From an uncultured Porphyromonadaceae bacterium (lineage in GTDB: Bacteria; Bacteroidota; Bacteroidia; Bacteroidales; Muribaculaceae): 64,000 bases of DNA. Where the stretch lies: NCBI GenBank assembly GCA_900546365.1, contig URCF01000010.1:15865-79864 (forward strand), written 5' to 3'. How positions within the stretch are numbered: the first letter of the stretch is position 1; each line of letters starts with the position of its first letter. Of the stretch, positions 1 to 8,664 are shown one piece after another. Both the position numbers and the translations under genes were made by a program. Below the pieces are notes generated by a model that searched no databases, was not told where the DNA came from, and saw only the letters and a list, made by a program, of their open reading frames with translations.

Positions 1-1343
1 CGCTTGGCCTGATAGTCGGAGTTCACTTCCTGCAGCCTGCGGTCGAGGATGTTGGCGAACTCTTCCAAATCAAGCGGCTCCCGGTCAAACTCTATCAGCC
101 ATTCGTGGCGCCCCTTGGTTTTGGCGGCGGTGAACACCGGAGCGGCGGTGTAATCCTTCACTGTGGCACCGGTGGCGGCGCACGCCTGCGCGAGGGCGGC
201 ATCGGTGTTGTGCACCATCACCTCCTCGCCGAAAGCGTTGATGAAGCATTTGGTACGCCCGGCAATGGTGATCCTCACAGGATTGGTGGTGTGCACCTTC
301 ACAGTGTCACCGAGCGGATAGCGCCACAATCCTGAGCAGGTGGTGATTACCATGGCATAGGTACGCCCCGCCTCCAGCTCCCACACCGGCACAGGCTCCA
401 ACCCCGGAGTGTCTGTAGGGATAAACTCGTAGAACACACCTGCATCCAGCAGCAGCAGCATGGCATGCGACTCCGGGTTGTCCTGAAGCGCGAAGAATCC
501 TTCCGAGGCATTGTATGTTTCCATATACCTCATCTTCGCCGGATCGATAATAGCATCATACTGCTCACGGTAGGGTGCGAAGGATATGCCGCCATGGAAA
601 AACACCTCCAACCGGGGCCACACCTCATGCAGCTCCGTGGCTCCTGCAGCCTGCATCACACCGCGCAACACTGTCAGGAACCAGCTGGGCACTCCGGAGA
701 TATTTGTCACATTGGCCTTGATTGATTCCGACACCAGGCGCGGTAGCTTCACGCTCCAGTCGGCGAGCAGCGCGGTGGACTTCGAGGGAGTGCGCACCAG
801 CTCGGCCAGCGGAGAAATCCGGCTTATCAAGTGAGCCGACAGGTCGCCTACCCTCACACCGTGGCGCAGCCCCCCGAGCTCGTTGGCAAAACTGCCTCCG
901 AGGATGAACCCCTTGCCGGAAAACATACGGCTGTCGGGGTGCTGATGCAGGTAGTGCGCCACCACATCCGACGCACCGCGGTAGTGGGTGCGCCGCAATC
1001 CTTCATCGCTCACAGGTATATATTTGCTCTTGCCATCGGAGGTGCCCGACGACTGGGCGTAACGGTTCACCCTCCCGGGCCACAGCAGATTGCTCTCGCC
1101 TGCAATCATCCTCATCACCATCGGGCGCAACTGCTCGTAGGGGGTGACGGGGACCCTGGCAACATATTCCTCATAGCCCGCTATCGACCTGTAGCCGTGC
1201 GCCACACCCCATTCGGTGCTGCGCGCCATAGCTATCATGCGCTGCAGCTCAGCACGCTGCACCTCCTCCAAGGAGGAAGCCCAACGCTGTGCGGCCTTCA
1301 CCCGGGAGGCCATCAATGTACGTGCAATCGAGGTAATGTTCAT
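1..1343 (-). CDS. GH3 auxin-responsive-promoter family protein (acyl-adenylate ligase), 3' end beyond window
   Basis: Partial gene: 447 codons read leftward from an ATG at 1343 to the window edge with no stop. The translation carries the hallmarks of the GH3 branch of the adenylate-forming enzymes: an ATP-binding stretch YAQSSGTSDGKSKYIP near residue 90, a TYNASEGFF motif and a LWRYPLGDTVKV motif in the second half. In plants GH3 enzymes join amino acids to acyl acids through an acyl-adenylate; Bacteroidetes carry homologues of unknown substrate. A TAATTTTG box at 1371-1364 lies just upstream. It is divergent from the lipoprotein gene at 1462. The family is about 500 residues long, so only the C-terminal tail is missing. 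Confidence 0.85.
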   Translation of the reverse strand, partial: MNITSIARTLMASRVKAAQRWASSLEEVQRAELQRMIAMARSTEWGVAHGYRSIAGYEEYVARVPVTPYEQLRPMVMRMIAGESNLLWPGRVNRYAQSSGTSDGKSKYIPVSDEGLRRTHYRGASDVVAHYLHQHPDSRMFSGKGFILGGSFANELGGLRHGVRVGDLSAHLISRISPLAELVRTPSKSTALLADWSVKLPRLVSESIKANVTNISGVPSWFLTVLRGVMQAAGATELHEVWPRLEVFFHGGISFAPYREQYDAIIDPAKMRYMETYNASEGFFALQDNPESHAMLLLLDAGVFYEFIPTDTPGLEPVPVWELEAGRTYAMVITTCSGLWRYPLGDTVKVHTTNPVRITIAGRTKCFINAFGEEVMVHNTDAALAQACAATGATVKDYTAAPVFTAAKTKGRHEWLIEFDREPLDLEEFANILDRRLQEVNSDYQAK

Positions 1344-1363
1344 CAATCTGTTGTCAATCGGGG

Positions 1364-1371
1364 CAAAATTA
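1364..1371 (-). promoter_or_regulatory. -7 box of the GH3 gene promoter
   Basis: TAATTTTG on the minus strand matches the Bacteroidetes TAnnTTTG element. It ends about 20 nt before the GH3 start codon. No clear TTG was found at the -33 position. Confidence 0.5.
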
Positions 1372-1425
1372 GCAAAAATTACTATGCTTTTACCTTATTA
1401 TAACCACAAATGAAAAAATTATGTT

Positions 1426-1433
1426 TAAATTTG
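1426..1433 (+). promoter_or_regulatory. -7 box of the lipoprotein gene promoter
   Basis: TAAATTTG matches TAnnTTTG exactly and ends 28 nt before the ATG at 1462. The -33 element is not obvious. With the box at 1371-1364 it makes a divergent promoter region. Confidence 0.5.
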
Positions 1434-1461
1434 CGCGATATATTCAAATGGATTTCTACTT

Positions 1462-1902
1462 ATGAAAAATTTCTCCAGGCATATACACACTTTCCTGGCG
1501 TGCATCGCACTGTTTGCAATCACCGCCACTTTCTCGTCCTGCGACCCCGACCGCCCCGGATTCGGCGATTCGGGTTATGACCCCGGATATGGAGTGGACT
1601 GGAATTTTGTGGGTAGCTGGGAGTTGGTGTCAATCAACTCCACCCCTATCTACCGCAACGAGTACACCACTTTCGATTTCTGGCAGAACGGCACCGGCAA
1701 CTACGGATTCTATGCCAACAACGGCGGCTGGTACACTCAGCCCATATCGTGGACCACGAGCTACGATGCCTACGGCCGCACCACTCTCTATGTCAACTCA
1801 TCGCAGGGCTATTTCAGATATGCCGTGCAGTATATCAGCAACAACACCATGCTGCTGCTTGATATTGACTACAACAATCTACTTGAATATAAACGATATT
1901 AG
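1462..1902 (+). CDS. Small secreted lipoprotein, lipocalin-like
   Basis: 146 residues. A basic N-terminus, a hydrophobic stretch (about residues 9-23) and a lipobox ending FSSC (Cys27) predict signal peptidase II processing and a lipid anchor. The mature part begins with an Asp, Pro and Gly-rich linker, then FVGSWELVSIN, the kind of opening seen in small lipocalin-like lipoproteins of Bacteroidetes, followed by many aromatic residues and short beta-prone segments. No catalytic motif is visible. The pseudokinase gene follows 38 nt downstream and may be co-transcribed. The lipoprotein call is firm; the lipocalin-like fold is a guess from the pattern. Confidence 0.75.
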   Translation: MKNFSRHIHTFLACIALFAITATFSSCDPDRPGFGDSGYDPGYGVDWNFVGSWELVSINSTPIYRNEYTTFDFWQNGTGNYGFYANNGGWYTQPISWTTSYDAYGRTTLYVNSSQGYFRYAVQYISNNTMLLLDIDYNNLLEYKRY

Positions 1903-1940
1903 CGTTCTTTACACATACATTATCTACTCCACCAACCGCA

Positions 1941-2720
1941 ATGACACAACCGCAACAGACACCCGACACCACTCCGGCCCACGCTTCGCAGAAATGGACC
2001 GAAATCGAGCTCCTGCCCGCATGGGACGAGGAGTATTATGATGTGTACACAGCCAAGAAATACGGCAAATGGGTGATGCTCAAAACACTCAAACCGGCCT
2101 ACAAGAACGATCCACGCTTCGAGGCCATGATTGAAAAAGAGTTTGATGTGCGCTACAACCTTGCCCACCCCAACATAGTGATGATCAACGACTATGAGGA
2201 GGTGCCCGGACTCGGGATGTGCATCATCACCGATGATGTGTATGGCGACTCGCTGCGCAAGCTTATCGCCGAGCACAAGGTCACAGCGCACCATCTCGAC
2301 CAGGTGTGCCACAACCTTGTGGATGCCATCGACTATATCCAGCGCAACCATGTGGTGCATTTCCCCATCCGCCCCGAAACAGTGGTGTTCACCGAAAATA
2401 TCGGCAACCTCAAACTGATAGATGTGGGGTTTGACCAGCGCGAGAAGCTGTCGCCCACCGATGCCGCCGATGATATCTACAGCTTCGGAACCGTGCTCAA
2501 GGAGATGCTCGCCGAGGTGCCCGACGCGCCGGTATATCTGCGCAAGGTGGCCGACAAATGCTGCGCCGCCTCCCCCCATCAGCGCTATAGCTCCGTGCAC
2601 CACCTCCGCATGGCCATAGCACACAGGTCAACGAGGAAGTTCTACCTCACCATCGTGGCATTTCTGGTGGTGCTGGTCGGTGCCCTGCTATGGTTCAGCT
2701 CCCGGATAACAGCCGCTTAG
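1941..2720 (+). CDS. Protein-kinase-like membrane protein, probable pseudokinase
   Basis: 259 residues with a eukaryotic-type kinase layout: a VMLK lysine at 48, a helix-C glutamate at 67 followed by HPNIV, a catalytic-loop region at 140-147, a DFG-like triplet at 161-163 and a DDIYSFG motif at 178-184. Key residues are changed. The catalytic loop expected as HRDIKPEN reads HFPIRPET, so the catalytic Asp, Lys and Asn are all lost; DFG reads DVG; and the glycine-rich loop has no glycines. One C-terminal membrane helix (about 235-255) follows basic residues, placing the kinase fold in the cytoplasm. Likely an ATP-binding or scaffolding pseudokinase rather than an active kinase. Confidence 0.8.
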   Translation: MTQPQQTPDTTPAHASQKWTEIELLPAWDEEYYDVYTAKKYGKWVMLKTLKPAYKNDPRFEAMIEKEFDVRYNLAHPNIVMINDYEEVPGLGMCIITDDVYGDSLRKLIAEHKVTAHHLDQVCHNLVDAIDYIQRNHVVHFPIRPETVVFTENIGNLKLIDVGFDQREKLSPTDAADDIYSFGTVLKEMLAEVPDAPVYLRKVADKCCAASPHQRYSSVHHLRMAIAHRSTRKFYLTIVAFLVVLVGALLWFSSRITAA

Positions 2721-2770
2721 CCTCATCATCCCATTCATTCACAAAACCATCAGTTTATAGAAAATAAAAT

Positions 2771-3916
2771 ATGGAAAGTAAGTCAGCAATAGAGATTCTG
2801 CCAGTTCCCCTCAAGCACACCCCCTTGAAAAAATTTGTCAACTTCGGCATCTCGCTCTACAAAGGCAACGATTGCTATGTGCCGCCTCTGGTGCTTGACG
2901 AAATCCATACTTTCCTTCCCTCTAAAAACCCCGCATTTGAATTTTGCGAGGCACAGCCGTTCATGGCCTACCGCAACGGCAAACCCGTGGGCCGCATCGT
3001 GGGCATTGTCAATCATAAGCTCAACGGACTCACAGGCGCCAAAGAGGCCCGCTTCGGTTGGGTGGATTTTGTTGACGATGCAGAGGTGGTCCACGCTCTG
3101 TTCAACGCTGTTGAGCAATGGGCCCGGTCAAAAGGGATGACCGAGATTGTGGGGCCAATGGGGTTCACCGACATGGACCACGAAGGGATGCTCACCTTCG
3201 GATTTGACGAGCTCGGCACCATCGCCACCATCTACAACCATCCCTACTATCCCGTCCATATCGAGCGGCTGGGGTATCGCCCCGATGCCAACTGGGTGGA
3301 ATACCGCATGACTGTGCCCGATGCCGTGCCCGACAAATATCTGCGCATAGCCAATATCGTGGCCACCAAATACAACCTCCGCGCTCTCAAATTCACCTCG
3401 CGCAAAAAACTCAAGGACACCTACGGCGTGGCTCTCTTCAACCTCATCAACGAAGCCTACGCCGACCTCTACGGCTACTGCCCGCTCACTCCGGCACAGA
3501 TTGAATACTACATCGACCAGTATCTCGGAGTAATCCGCCTCGACTGTGTGAGCGTGATTGTGGACAGCAACGACGAGCTTGTGGCTGTGGGTATATCGAT
3601 GCCCTCGCTCTCGCATGCCTTGCAGAAATCCGGAGGCAAACTTTTCCCCACCGGATGGTACCATCTGCTCAAAGGAATCAAAGGGAAAAAGAACGAAATC
3701 GTGGACCTGTTGCTGATAGCGGTAAAGAAAGAGTATCTGTCGCGTGGCGTGAACGCCATGATTTTCGCTGACCTCATCCCCGCGTTCATCAACAACGGGT
3801 TCAAGTATGCCGAGAGCAACCTCGAACTTGAGGATAACGAAAGCGTGCAGAAGCAGTGGCAGTATTTCGAGCGTAGGCTGCACCGCCGCCGCAGCGCCTA
3901 CCGCAAGACACTCTGA
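2771..3916 (+). CDS. GNAT-like N-acetyltransferase family protein (YghO-like)
   Basis: 381 residues, soluble, no signal peptide. The opening (about residues 10-60: short beta segment, LYKGNDCYVPPLVLDE, then FCEAQPFMAYRNGKPVGRIVGIVN) is typical of the YghO-like GNAT group, in which an N-terminal domain with the acetyltransferase beta-sheet is followed by a second half. GFTDMDHEGMLTFGFDELGT and YNHPYYPVHIERLGY are further signatures. The acceptor is unknown. The gene converges on and overlaps the minus-strand gene ending at 3898 by 19 nt. The family call is reasonably sure and the function is not. Confidence 0.7.
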   Translation: MESKSAIEILPVPLKHTPLKKFVNFGISLYKGNDCYVPPLVLDEIHTFLPSKNPAFEFCEAQPFMAYRNGKPVGRIVGIVNHKLNGLTGAKEARFGWVDFVDDAEVVHALFNAVEQWARSKGMTEIVGPMGFTDMDHEGMLTFGFDELGTIATIYNHPYYPVHIERLGYRPDANWVEYRMTVPDAVPDKYLRIANIVATKYNLRALKFTSRKKLKDTYGVALFNLINEAYADLYGYCPLTPAQIEYYIDQYLGVIRLDCVSVIVDSNDELVAVGISMPSLSHALQKSGGKLFPTGWYHLLKGIKGKKNEIVDLLLIAVKKEYLSRGVNAMIFADLIPAFINNGFKYAESNLELEDNESVQKQWQYFERRLHRRRSAYRKTL

Positions 3917-4953
3917 TAAACGAGGCGCATAAGCATGGAGGCAAAGGGGCGCCTGTAATGCACATTGTCGTAGAGCAATGTGTCACACTCCAGCCCGCTG
4001 TTCATGCTCGCGCTGAAATCGTGCACCCTTTCGCTGCTGAATATCTGCTGCATCAGTCTAAGGTCAGCTAAATTGAGCGTCTCCCGGCGGCGGTTGGGTC
4101 CTATGATGATATGGTAATCGGTGTGCAACCGGTCAAACACCGCCGCCACACGGCGCAAGGCATCCGCCTTCGGTGCTGTCAGCACCGGAGCCATCTCCGT
4201 GTCTTTGTCAGGCCACGCATCCAACGGATACTCCCCGTAGAACTTCCCGGGATCATTCACTATGAGCGAATCCCACTGCGGGAGCGTTTCCTGATTTGTG
4301 ACAGGGTCATAGACAATAGGCTGCGGCTCAAACACAAGATTGCGACCGTTGGCATACTTTCCACCGGTGAGCTTGAACGGTATCCAACTTTTGAAAAAAT
4401 CGGCATTGGTGGCGGCTCGGAAAAATGTGTAGTGATAGCTAATTCTCTCCCGGAGCGACTTATGAAGCTGCGGTGCGCTCACCAGCGCCGGTCCGGAGGC
4501 TTTGTCGTTGGCCATGATGAGCGGATCAAGAACCACAAAAGCATAATCAACAGGCTGATTGTGACTGCCAAGATACTCCACCTTGTCGGCAAGGGAAAGC
4601 AATGTTTCGCCCGATGAATCAAAATGATAGGGGTGCGCCCCACCGGTGCTGTCGGCCAGAGCCGCCCATTCGTCCGCATCATACAGGCACGACACCGATG
4701 AGCCGAAAATGAAGGCATTGTAGTTCCTCCCTTCGGCCTTGCGGTCGAGATAGTTGGCGAATGTAACCATCCCTTTGTTGATGCCCACACGCACCGGATT
4801 GCTCACCGGGTCGGGCAGATAACATTCGTAGTGCCGGAGCACCTTGTAGGGGTCAGCCCACAGATACCATGCCACCAACGGCAGCGCAGCAGCCCCGACC
4901 ACCAAGAAGGCGCGGAGCATAAACCGCAATATTGACTTTTCCTCGGTGCCCAT
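3898..4953 (-). CDS. SGNH-like membrane-anchored partner of an MBOAT acyltransferase
   Basis: 351 residues. One N-terminal membrane helix (about 11-32) then a periplasmic domain. FIFGSSVSCLYDADEW near residue 85 resembles the nucleophile block of SGNH/GDSL hydrolases, and YDNVHYR near the C-terminus gives the DxxH pair (Asp329, His332). This layout fits the AlgJ/AlgX/DltD-type partners that take acyl groups delivered by an MBOAT protein and attach them to an exported polymer. The ATG at 4953 overlaps the stop of the MBOAT gene in a TGATG junction, so the two are translationally coupled. The reading frame is open further upstream, but that extension only overlays the MBOAT gene. Function inferred from motifs and context. 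Confidence 0.7.
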   Translation of the reverse strand: MGTEEKSILRFMLRAFLVVGAAALPLVAWYLWADPYKVLRHYECYLPDPVSNPVRVGINKGMVTFANYLDRKAEGRNYNAFIFGSSVSCLYDADEWAALADSTGGAHPYHFDSSGETLLSLADKVEYLGSHNQPVDYAFVVLDPLIMANDKASGPALVSAPQLHKSLRERISYHYTFFRAATNADFFKSWIPFKLTGGKYANGRNLVFEPQPIVYDPVTNQETLPQWDSLIVNDPGKFYGEYPLDAWPDKDTEMAPVLTAPKADALRRVAAVFDRLHTDYHIIIGPNRRRETLNLADLRLMQQIFSSERVHDFSASMNSGLECDTLLYDNVHYRRPFASMLMRLVYQSVLR

Positions 4954-6473
4954 CAGAACTGGAAATATATAAAGGTCATATCCACAGGCTCGCTCACGAG
5001 CACCAGCAGAATACAAACCCAGTAGAACAACAATCTTTTCGTCCGGCTGCGGCTCACCACCGCGAGAGGATAGTCGGCATTGCGGCTGCGCCATTCCACC
5101 CACAGCGCGAGCATAGCCGGAACCAGCCACCACACTTTGAGCAGCAGATACCATCGGGCACCTGCAAGCCACACTCCGCACACAGCTATCAGGCCCGTAG
5201 CCACCAAGCCCATCAGGCGCACCATACGGTAGCGGCACAGCAGCCATGCCACACCCCACATCGCACCGAACGCTGCCGCATAGACCCACACATTGACGCA
5301 TCCGGCCCACACCTGCGTCCATGTGGAGCACCGGAACAGGTAGAACCCGAACGCCACCACGCCAAACGTGGGCATCATCCATGGTATGTCGCCGCGCTCT
5401 ATCTGCCGCTTGCAGTCGGTTAGGTGCAGCAGGGTTTTGCCCGCCACATAGACCGCTGCCCAATACGCGCCCCACGCAATGAAATTCCACGCCGCACCGT
5501 GCCATAGCCCCGAGAGCAGAAACACCAACACAGTGTTGGCCACAGTGCGCCACGCCCCTCTGCGGCTACCGCCGAGCGGGATGTAGATATAGTCGCGAAA
5601 CCACCACATCAGCGATATATGCCAGCGACGCCAGAACTCAATGATATTGCGTGAAAAATAAGGGAACCTGAAATTGGCCATAAGCTCAATGCCGAGCAGC
5701 CGCGACACACCGCGCGCTATCTCGCTGTAGGCCGAGAAGTCGCAATATATCTCAAGGGTGAACACCACTCCGGCAGCAAGAGCCATCACGGGGTTGAGCA
5801 GATTGCCATCATAAAGCCGGTCGGCATAGATGGCCAGCATATCGGCGATGCACACTTTTTTCATCACGCCGAAGAGAATCATCCGCAGCCCGGAGGTGGC
5901 ATACGCCGCATCCCATCGGCGAGGAGCCTCAATCTGCGGCAACAGCTGCGATGCACGCTCGATGGGTCCGGCCACAAGCTGGGGAAAATATGCTATAAAA
6001 GTGGCAAACGCCAAAGGGTCGGCGCACGCCTTCACCCTGCGCTTGTAAACATCCACAGAGTAGGCTATGGCCTGAAAAGTGTAGAACGAAATGCCTACAG
6101 GCAGCAGCACATCCACCGTAAACCAATCGAGATTCCACCCCACAAGGTTGAACAACCGTTGAAGATTGCAGCTGAAGAAATTGAGATATTTGAACACCAC
6201 CAGTATGCCGAGATTGAGCACGATATTGGAAGCCGTCACAAGCCGGCCACACCGACCGTTGGCCAGTCGTGCGGACACATAGGTGGTGGCAGTGGTGAGC
6301 ATGATCAGCCCTAAGAACCGCCAGTCCCACCATCCGTAGAACAGATAGCTCGCGGCGAGCAGCAACATATTCTGCGCCCTCACCCAACGGCGCAACACCA
6401 GCCGGTAGAGCACGAACACCACCGTCAGAAACACCGCAAACGCTATCTCAGTAAACTGCATATACCAATACAT
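4953..6473 (-). CDS. MBOAT family O-acyltransferase (AlgI-like)
   Basis: 506 residues with about ten or more membrane helices. The MBOAT core is plain: PYFSRNIIEFWRRWHISL with His285, then DYIYIPLGGSRRG, then LLSGLWHGAAWNFIAWG with the expected catalytic His325. In AlgI and DltB relatives this protein moves an acyl group, usually acetyl, across the inner membrane to a periplasmic transferase. The coupled downstream gene (3898-4953) is the likely acceptor-side enzyme. The polymer acylated cannot be told from the sequence. No gene for a recognisable exopolysaccharide polymerase lies alongside. Confidence 0.9.
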   Translation of the reverse strand: MYWYMQFTEIAFAVFLTVVFVLYRLVLRRWVRAQNMLLLAASYLFYGWWDWRFLGLIMLTTATTYVSARLANGRCGRLVTASNIVLNLGILVVFKYLNFFSCNLQRLFNLVGWNLDWFTVDVLLPVGISFYTFQAIAYSVDVYKRRVKACADPLAFATFIAYFPQLVAGPIERASQLLPQIEAPRRWDAAYATSGLRMILFGVMKKVCIADMLAIYADRLYDGNLLNPVMALAAGVVFTLEIYCDFSAYSEIARGVSRLLGIELMANFRFPYFSRNIIEFWRRWHISLMWWFRDYIYIPLGGSRRGAWRTVANTVLVFLLSGLWHGAAWNFIAWGAYWAAVYVAGKTLLHLTDCKRQIERGDIPWMMPTFGVVAFGFYLFRCSTWTQVWAGCVNVWVYAAAFGAMWGVAWLLCRYRMVRLMGLVATGLIAVCGVWLAGARWYLLLKVWWLVPAMLALWVEWRSRNADYPLAVVSRSRTKRLLFYWVCILLVLVSEPVDMTFIYFQF

Positions 6474-6489
6474 TTATAATCTGTTCAAT

Positions 6490-6891
6490 CTACTCATTGC
6501 CTAATGAGATTTTAATACTTAGCGAATCCAACTTTTTATTAAAATCATCCTTGACTATCGGACCATAAAAAAGATTTGCCTGCTTGTCGATAATCCAATA
6601 ATAATCTCCAAAGCATGAAGGGTAATCATATTTGTATGTATCATAAAATTCCCGCTGTGGAAAACGACCCTCAAGTCGCTGCATTACAATGATATATCTA
6701 TTATCAAATTTATAATCGACAATTTCTGGTGGAATCGTGATTGCCGGGCCATATATTATTTGAGGTTTATTATCAGTAAGATTATAGCCACCGCCAAGAT
6801 GGGTGGTACCATCAAAACACAATTCAGATACCACAACTCCAATCAATATAATTACAGCGGCATACGTACTCACCTTAGCTACTTTACCCAT
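6490..6891 (-). CDS. Small membrane-anchored protein, DUF3997-like; candidate immunity protein
   Basis: 133 residues. One hydrophobic segment (about 9-24) anchors a short extracytoplasmic domain. The pattern GGGYNLTDN, then NRYIIVMQR, then YYWIIDKQANLFYGP and a closing helix recalls the DUF3997 family as I remember it. The start codon lies inside the end of the RHS-core gene (13-nt overlap at 6879-6891), so the two are translated together. That order, effector then a small protein right after it, is the usual layout of polymorphic toxin and immunity genes. The immunity role is inferred from position only. Confidence 0.55.
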   Translation of the reverse strand: MGKVAKVSTYAAVIILIGVVVSELCFDGTTHLGGGYNLTDNKPQIIYGPAITIPPEIVDYKFDNRYIIVMQRLEGRFPQREFYDTYKYDYPSCFGDYYWIIDKQANLFYGPIVKDDFNKKLDSLSIKISLGNE

Positions 6892-7844
6892 GGGAAAATC
6901 GGATTAATTGGCGCGGAACCATGAAAATATATAAGGTAAGCTGTACCGTTGCCTGCTACCTTACGCCCAATTATCGTTTCTATATTTCTAATCCAATTAG
7001 ACGGATTAGCCCATGATTTCATGTCAAAATCATATTTATCAGCATAAGCCCTAACAGTATTATTTGAATTTCTTATAAGTGTAATATTACCATATACTAA
7101 ACCATCGTTTAGATTTCGACTACTTCCGGTGAGGAGATTGAATGTTTTTTTCTGACCTATATAGTTATCACCAAAAGATACAATACCTGATAAATCAATC
7201 TTTGATAAATCAACAAATAATGGCATACCATTTCCGTTTTTAAACCACCAGTTTGCTTCTTCCATTGTTAAATAGCCATCATAATCCGGCCTATCCGGTA
7301 GTTTATTAAAATGCTTCATAATTCTATTTACAACAGCCTCAGAAAATAAATTGGGGTTTAACGCATGTTTTTTAGCATCCTCAGGGCTCATGTTTTGATT
7401 GAAATTGGAAGCCTCCATTATGTAGGATTCACCCTGTAAGCCCTCGTCATCTGTTCCCAAAAATTCTCCTGTAGTTGAATATATCGGACTACAACCGCTG
7501 GGGTCAATTAAATTTATTGGATCCCCCATGCAAAAGGTATATGGAGATACGTTTGGCGTCTCAAAAGCTTTTGAGTCTATCGATGAAAATGCTTTGGCAT
7601 TTATTGGAATTGAATCACAAAACAATATGTTTCCATTTAAGTCTTCACAAACTATAGTACGAGCAGCGAAATCAATTTCAGCAATTATATTCCCATTACA
7701 ACCCATTTGATTCACAGTCAACCTAATTGAGGACGAAATTCCATTGTACATTAGGGTTTTAGACTCATCTTTATTGTAAAAATATGGACTATTTGCACTA
7801 ATTGAAAGAGGCAAAATCATCATTAACGCCAAAAACTTTTTCAT
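6879..7844 (-). CDS. Small secreted RHS-core-associated protein with unrecognised C-terminal domain (possible polymorphic toxin)
   Basis: 321 residues from the ATG at 7844; the frame is open to an ATG at 7859. Residues 1-18 form a signal peptide. Residues 101-117 contain PYTFCMGDPINLIDPSG, the closing motif of RHS/YD-repeat cores, but none of the upstream YD repeats is present. The segment after it (GEFLGTDDEGLQGE) is also found after RHS cores in Bacteroidetes. The remaining 170 residues end in a compact domain with YDFDMKSW, RNIETIIGRKVAGNG and LIYFHGSAPI, which I cannot assign. It reads like the tip of an RHS toxin re-fused to a Sec signal. Toxicity is inference. Confidence 0.65.
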   Translation of the reverse strand: MKKFLALMMILPLSISANSPYFYNKDESKTLMYNGISSSIRLTVNQMGCNGNIIAEIDFAARTIVCEDLNGNILFCDSIPINAKAFSSIDSKAFETPNVSPYTFCMGDPINLIDPSGCSPIYSTTGEFLGTDDEGLQGESYIMEASNFNQNMSPEDAKKHALNPNLFSEAVVNRIMKHFNKLPDRPDYDGYLTMEEANWWFKNGNGMPLFVDLSKIDLSGIVSFGDNYIGQKKTFNLLTGSSRNLNDGLVYGNITLIRNSNNTVRAYADKYDFDMKSWANPSNWIRNIETIIGRKVAGNGTAYLIYFHGSAPINPIFPWVK

Positions 7845-7851
7845 ATAAAAA

Positions 7852-8664
7852 TCATTCACTATATTTTTTAAACTTTTCCCAATTCGTTGATGTATCCAAT
7901 CCCAATTGCCTTAACCCATCTTCAACATTTTTTATGTAGTCTTGAGTAGTAATTGTAGAAAATCCTAATTGTTTTAGTTTATCACGCACACTGTTCCTCT
8001 CCTCATAAATAGATTTAAAGTAAGTAGATGTTATGTCACCAATACAATGGATATAATCATATCCCCATTGTTGTAAAGTCTGCAACTTAAGATATAATGC
8101 AAAACAATTTGTCGGGGAATTACTTAAAACCGTTTCAGCACATATATATGTAAAATAATCGTAATCGGTGTATTTAAATTTATAAGTTTCTGCTAACCAT
8201 ATCAACATGTATTCAATTTCCTCTTCCTCCGATAACGCCGATAGAAACACCGAATTCCTAATAGCCTCTGTTGAGATGTTCATGGAGGCCATATACCACT
8301 CATCTCTTGCAAAACTTCTCGATGTCAACTCAACATTATACCATTTTCCATCTTCTCCTATATGTTTTATATATGCATGATTAGGACAAAATGCAAGGTG
8401 CGCAGTACCCTGCAATTCATTACATAGGACTTTGTAATATAATGGTAAAGAAAAACATTGACCGGAATGCGTTTTTATTAATTTTGTAACAAACAATTTT
8501 CGTATGTCATCTTGACCTCCGGGATCAATCACATCATACACAAAAGCCGAATACCCATTCATCCATGTCTCTTTTGTAAAATAATCAAATAGAGCAGCAT
8601 TTACGCATGTTCTATATTTACGTATATTTCTCTCATCAATATATATTGATTTTTTTAGCTTCAT
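7852..8664 (-). CDS. Transglutaminase-like protein, C-terminal part of a frameshifted gene
   Basis: 270 residues from an ATG at 8664. The likely catalytic set is Cys70 (THSGQCFSLP), His96 (PNHAYIK) and Glu112 or Asp105 just after, which fits the transglutaminase-like cysteine-protease fold, here of a secreted Bacteroidetes type. The frame overlaps the end of the upstream frame (stop at 8636). Removing one T from the run of seven at 8650-8656 joins the two into one protein of about 382 residues without any gap in sense. Either the gene is broken, the reading shifts at the A run, or the base call is wrong. The stop at 7852 overlaps the open frame of the RHS gene. Confidence 0.6.
   Translation of the reverse strand: MKLKKSIYIDERNIRKYRTCVNAALFDYFTKETWMNGYSAFVYDVIDPGGQDDIRKLFVTKLIKTHSGQCFSLPLYYKVLCNELQGTAHLAFCPNHAYIKHIGEDGKWYNVELTSRSFARDEWYMASMNISTEAIRNSVFLSALSEEEEIEYMLIWLAETYKFKYTDYDYFTYICAETVLSNSPTNCFALYLKLQTLQQWGYDYIHCIGDITSTYFKSIYEERNSVRDKLKQLGFSTITTQDYIKNVEDGLRQLGLDTSTNWEKFKKYSE

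Noticed and set aside
3898..3916. Overlap of convergent genes at 3898-3916 and at 58592-58602 as possible frameshift errors
   Set aside because: All four proteins end sensibly with full family motifs; short tail-to-tail overlaps are common in compact genomes.
4954..5553. Upstream extension of the SGNH-like gene to 551 codons
   Set aside because: The extension lies wholly within the MBOAT gene in another frame; the ATG at 4953 in the TGATG junction is the natural start.
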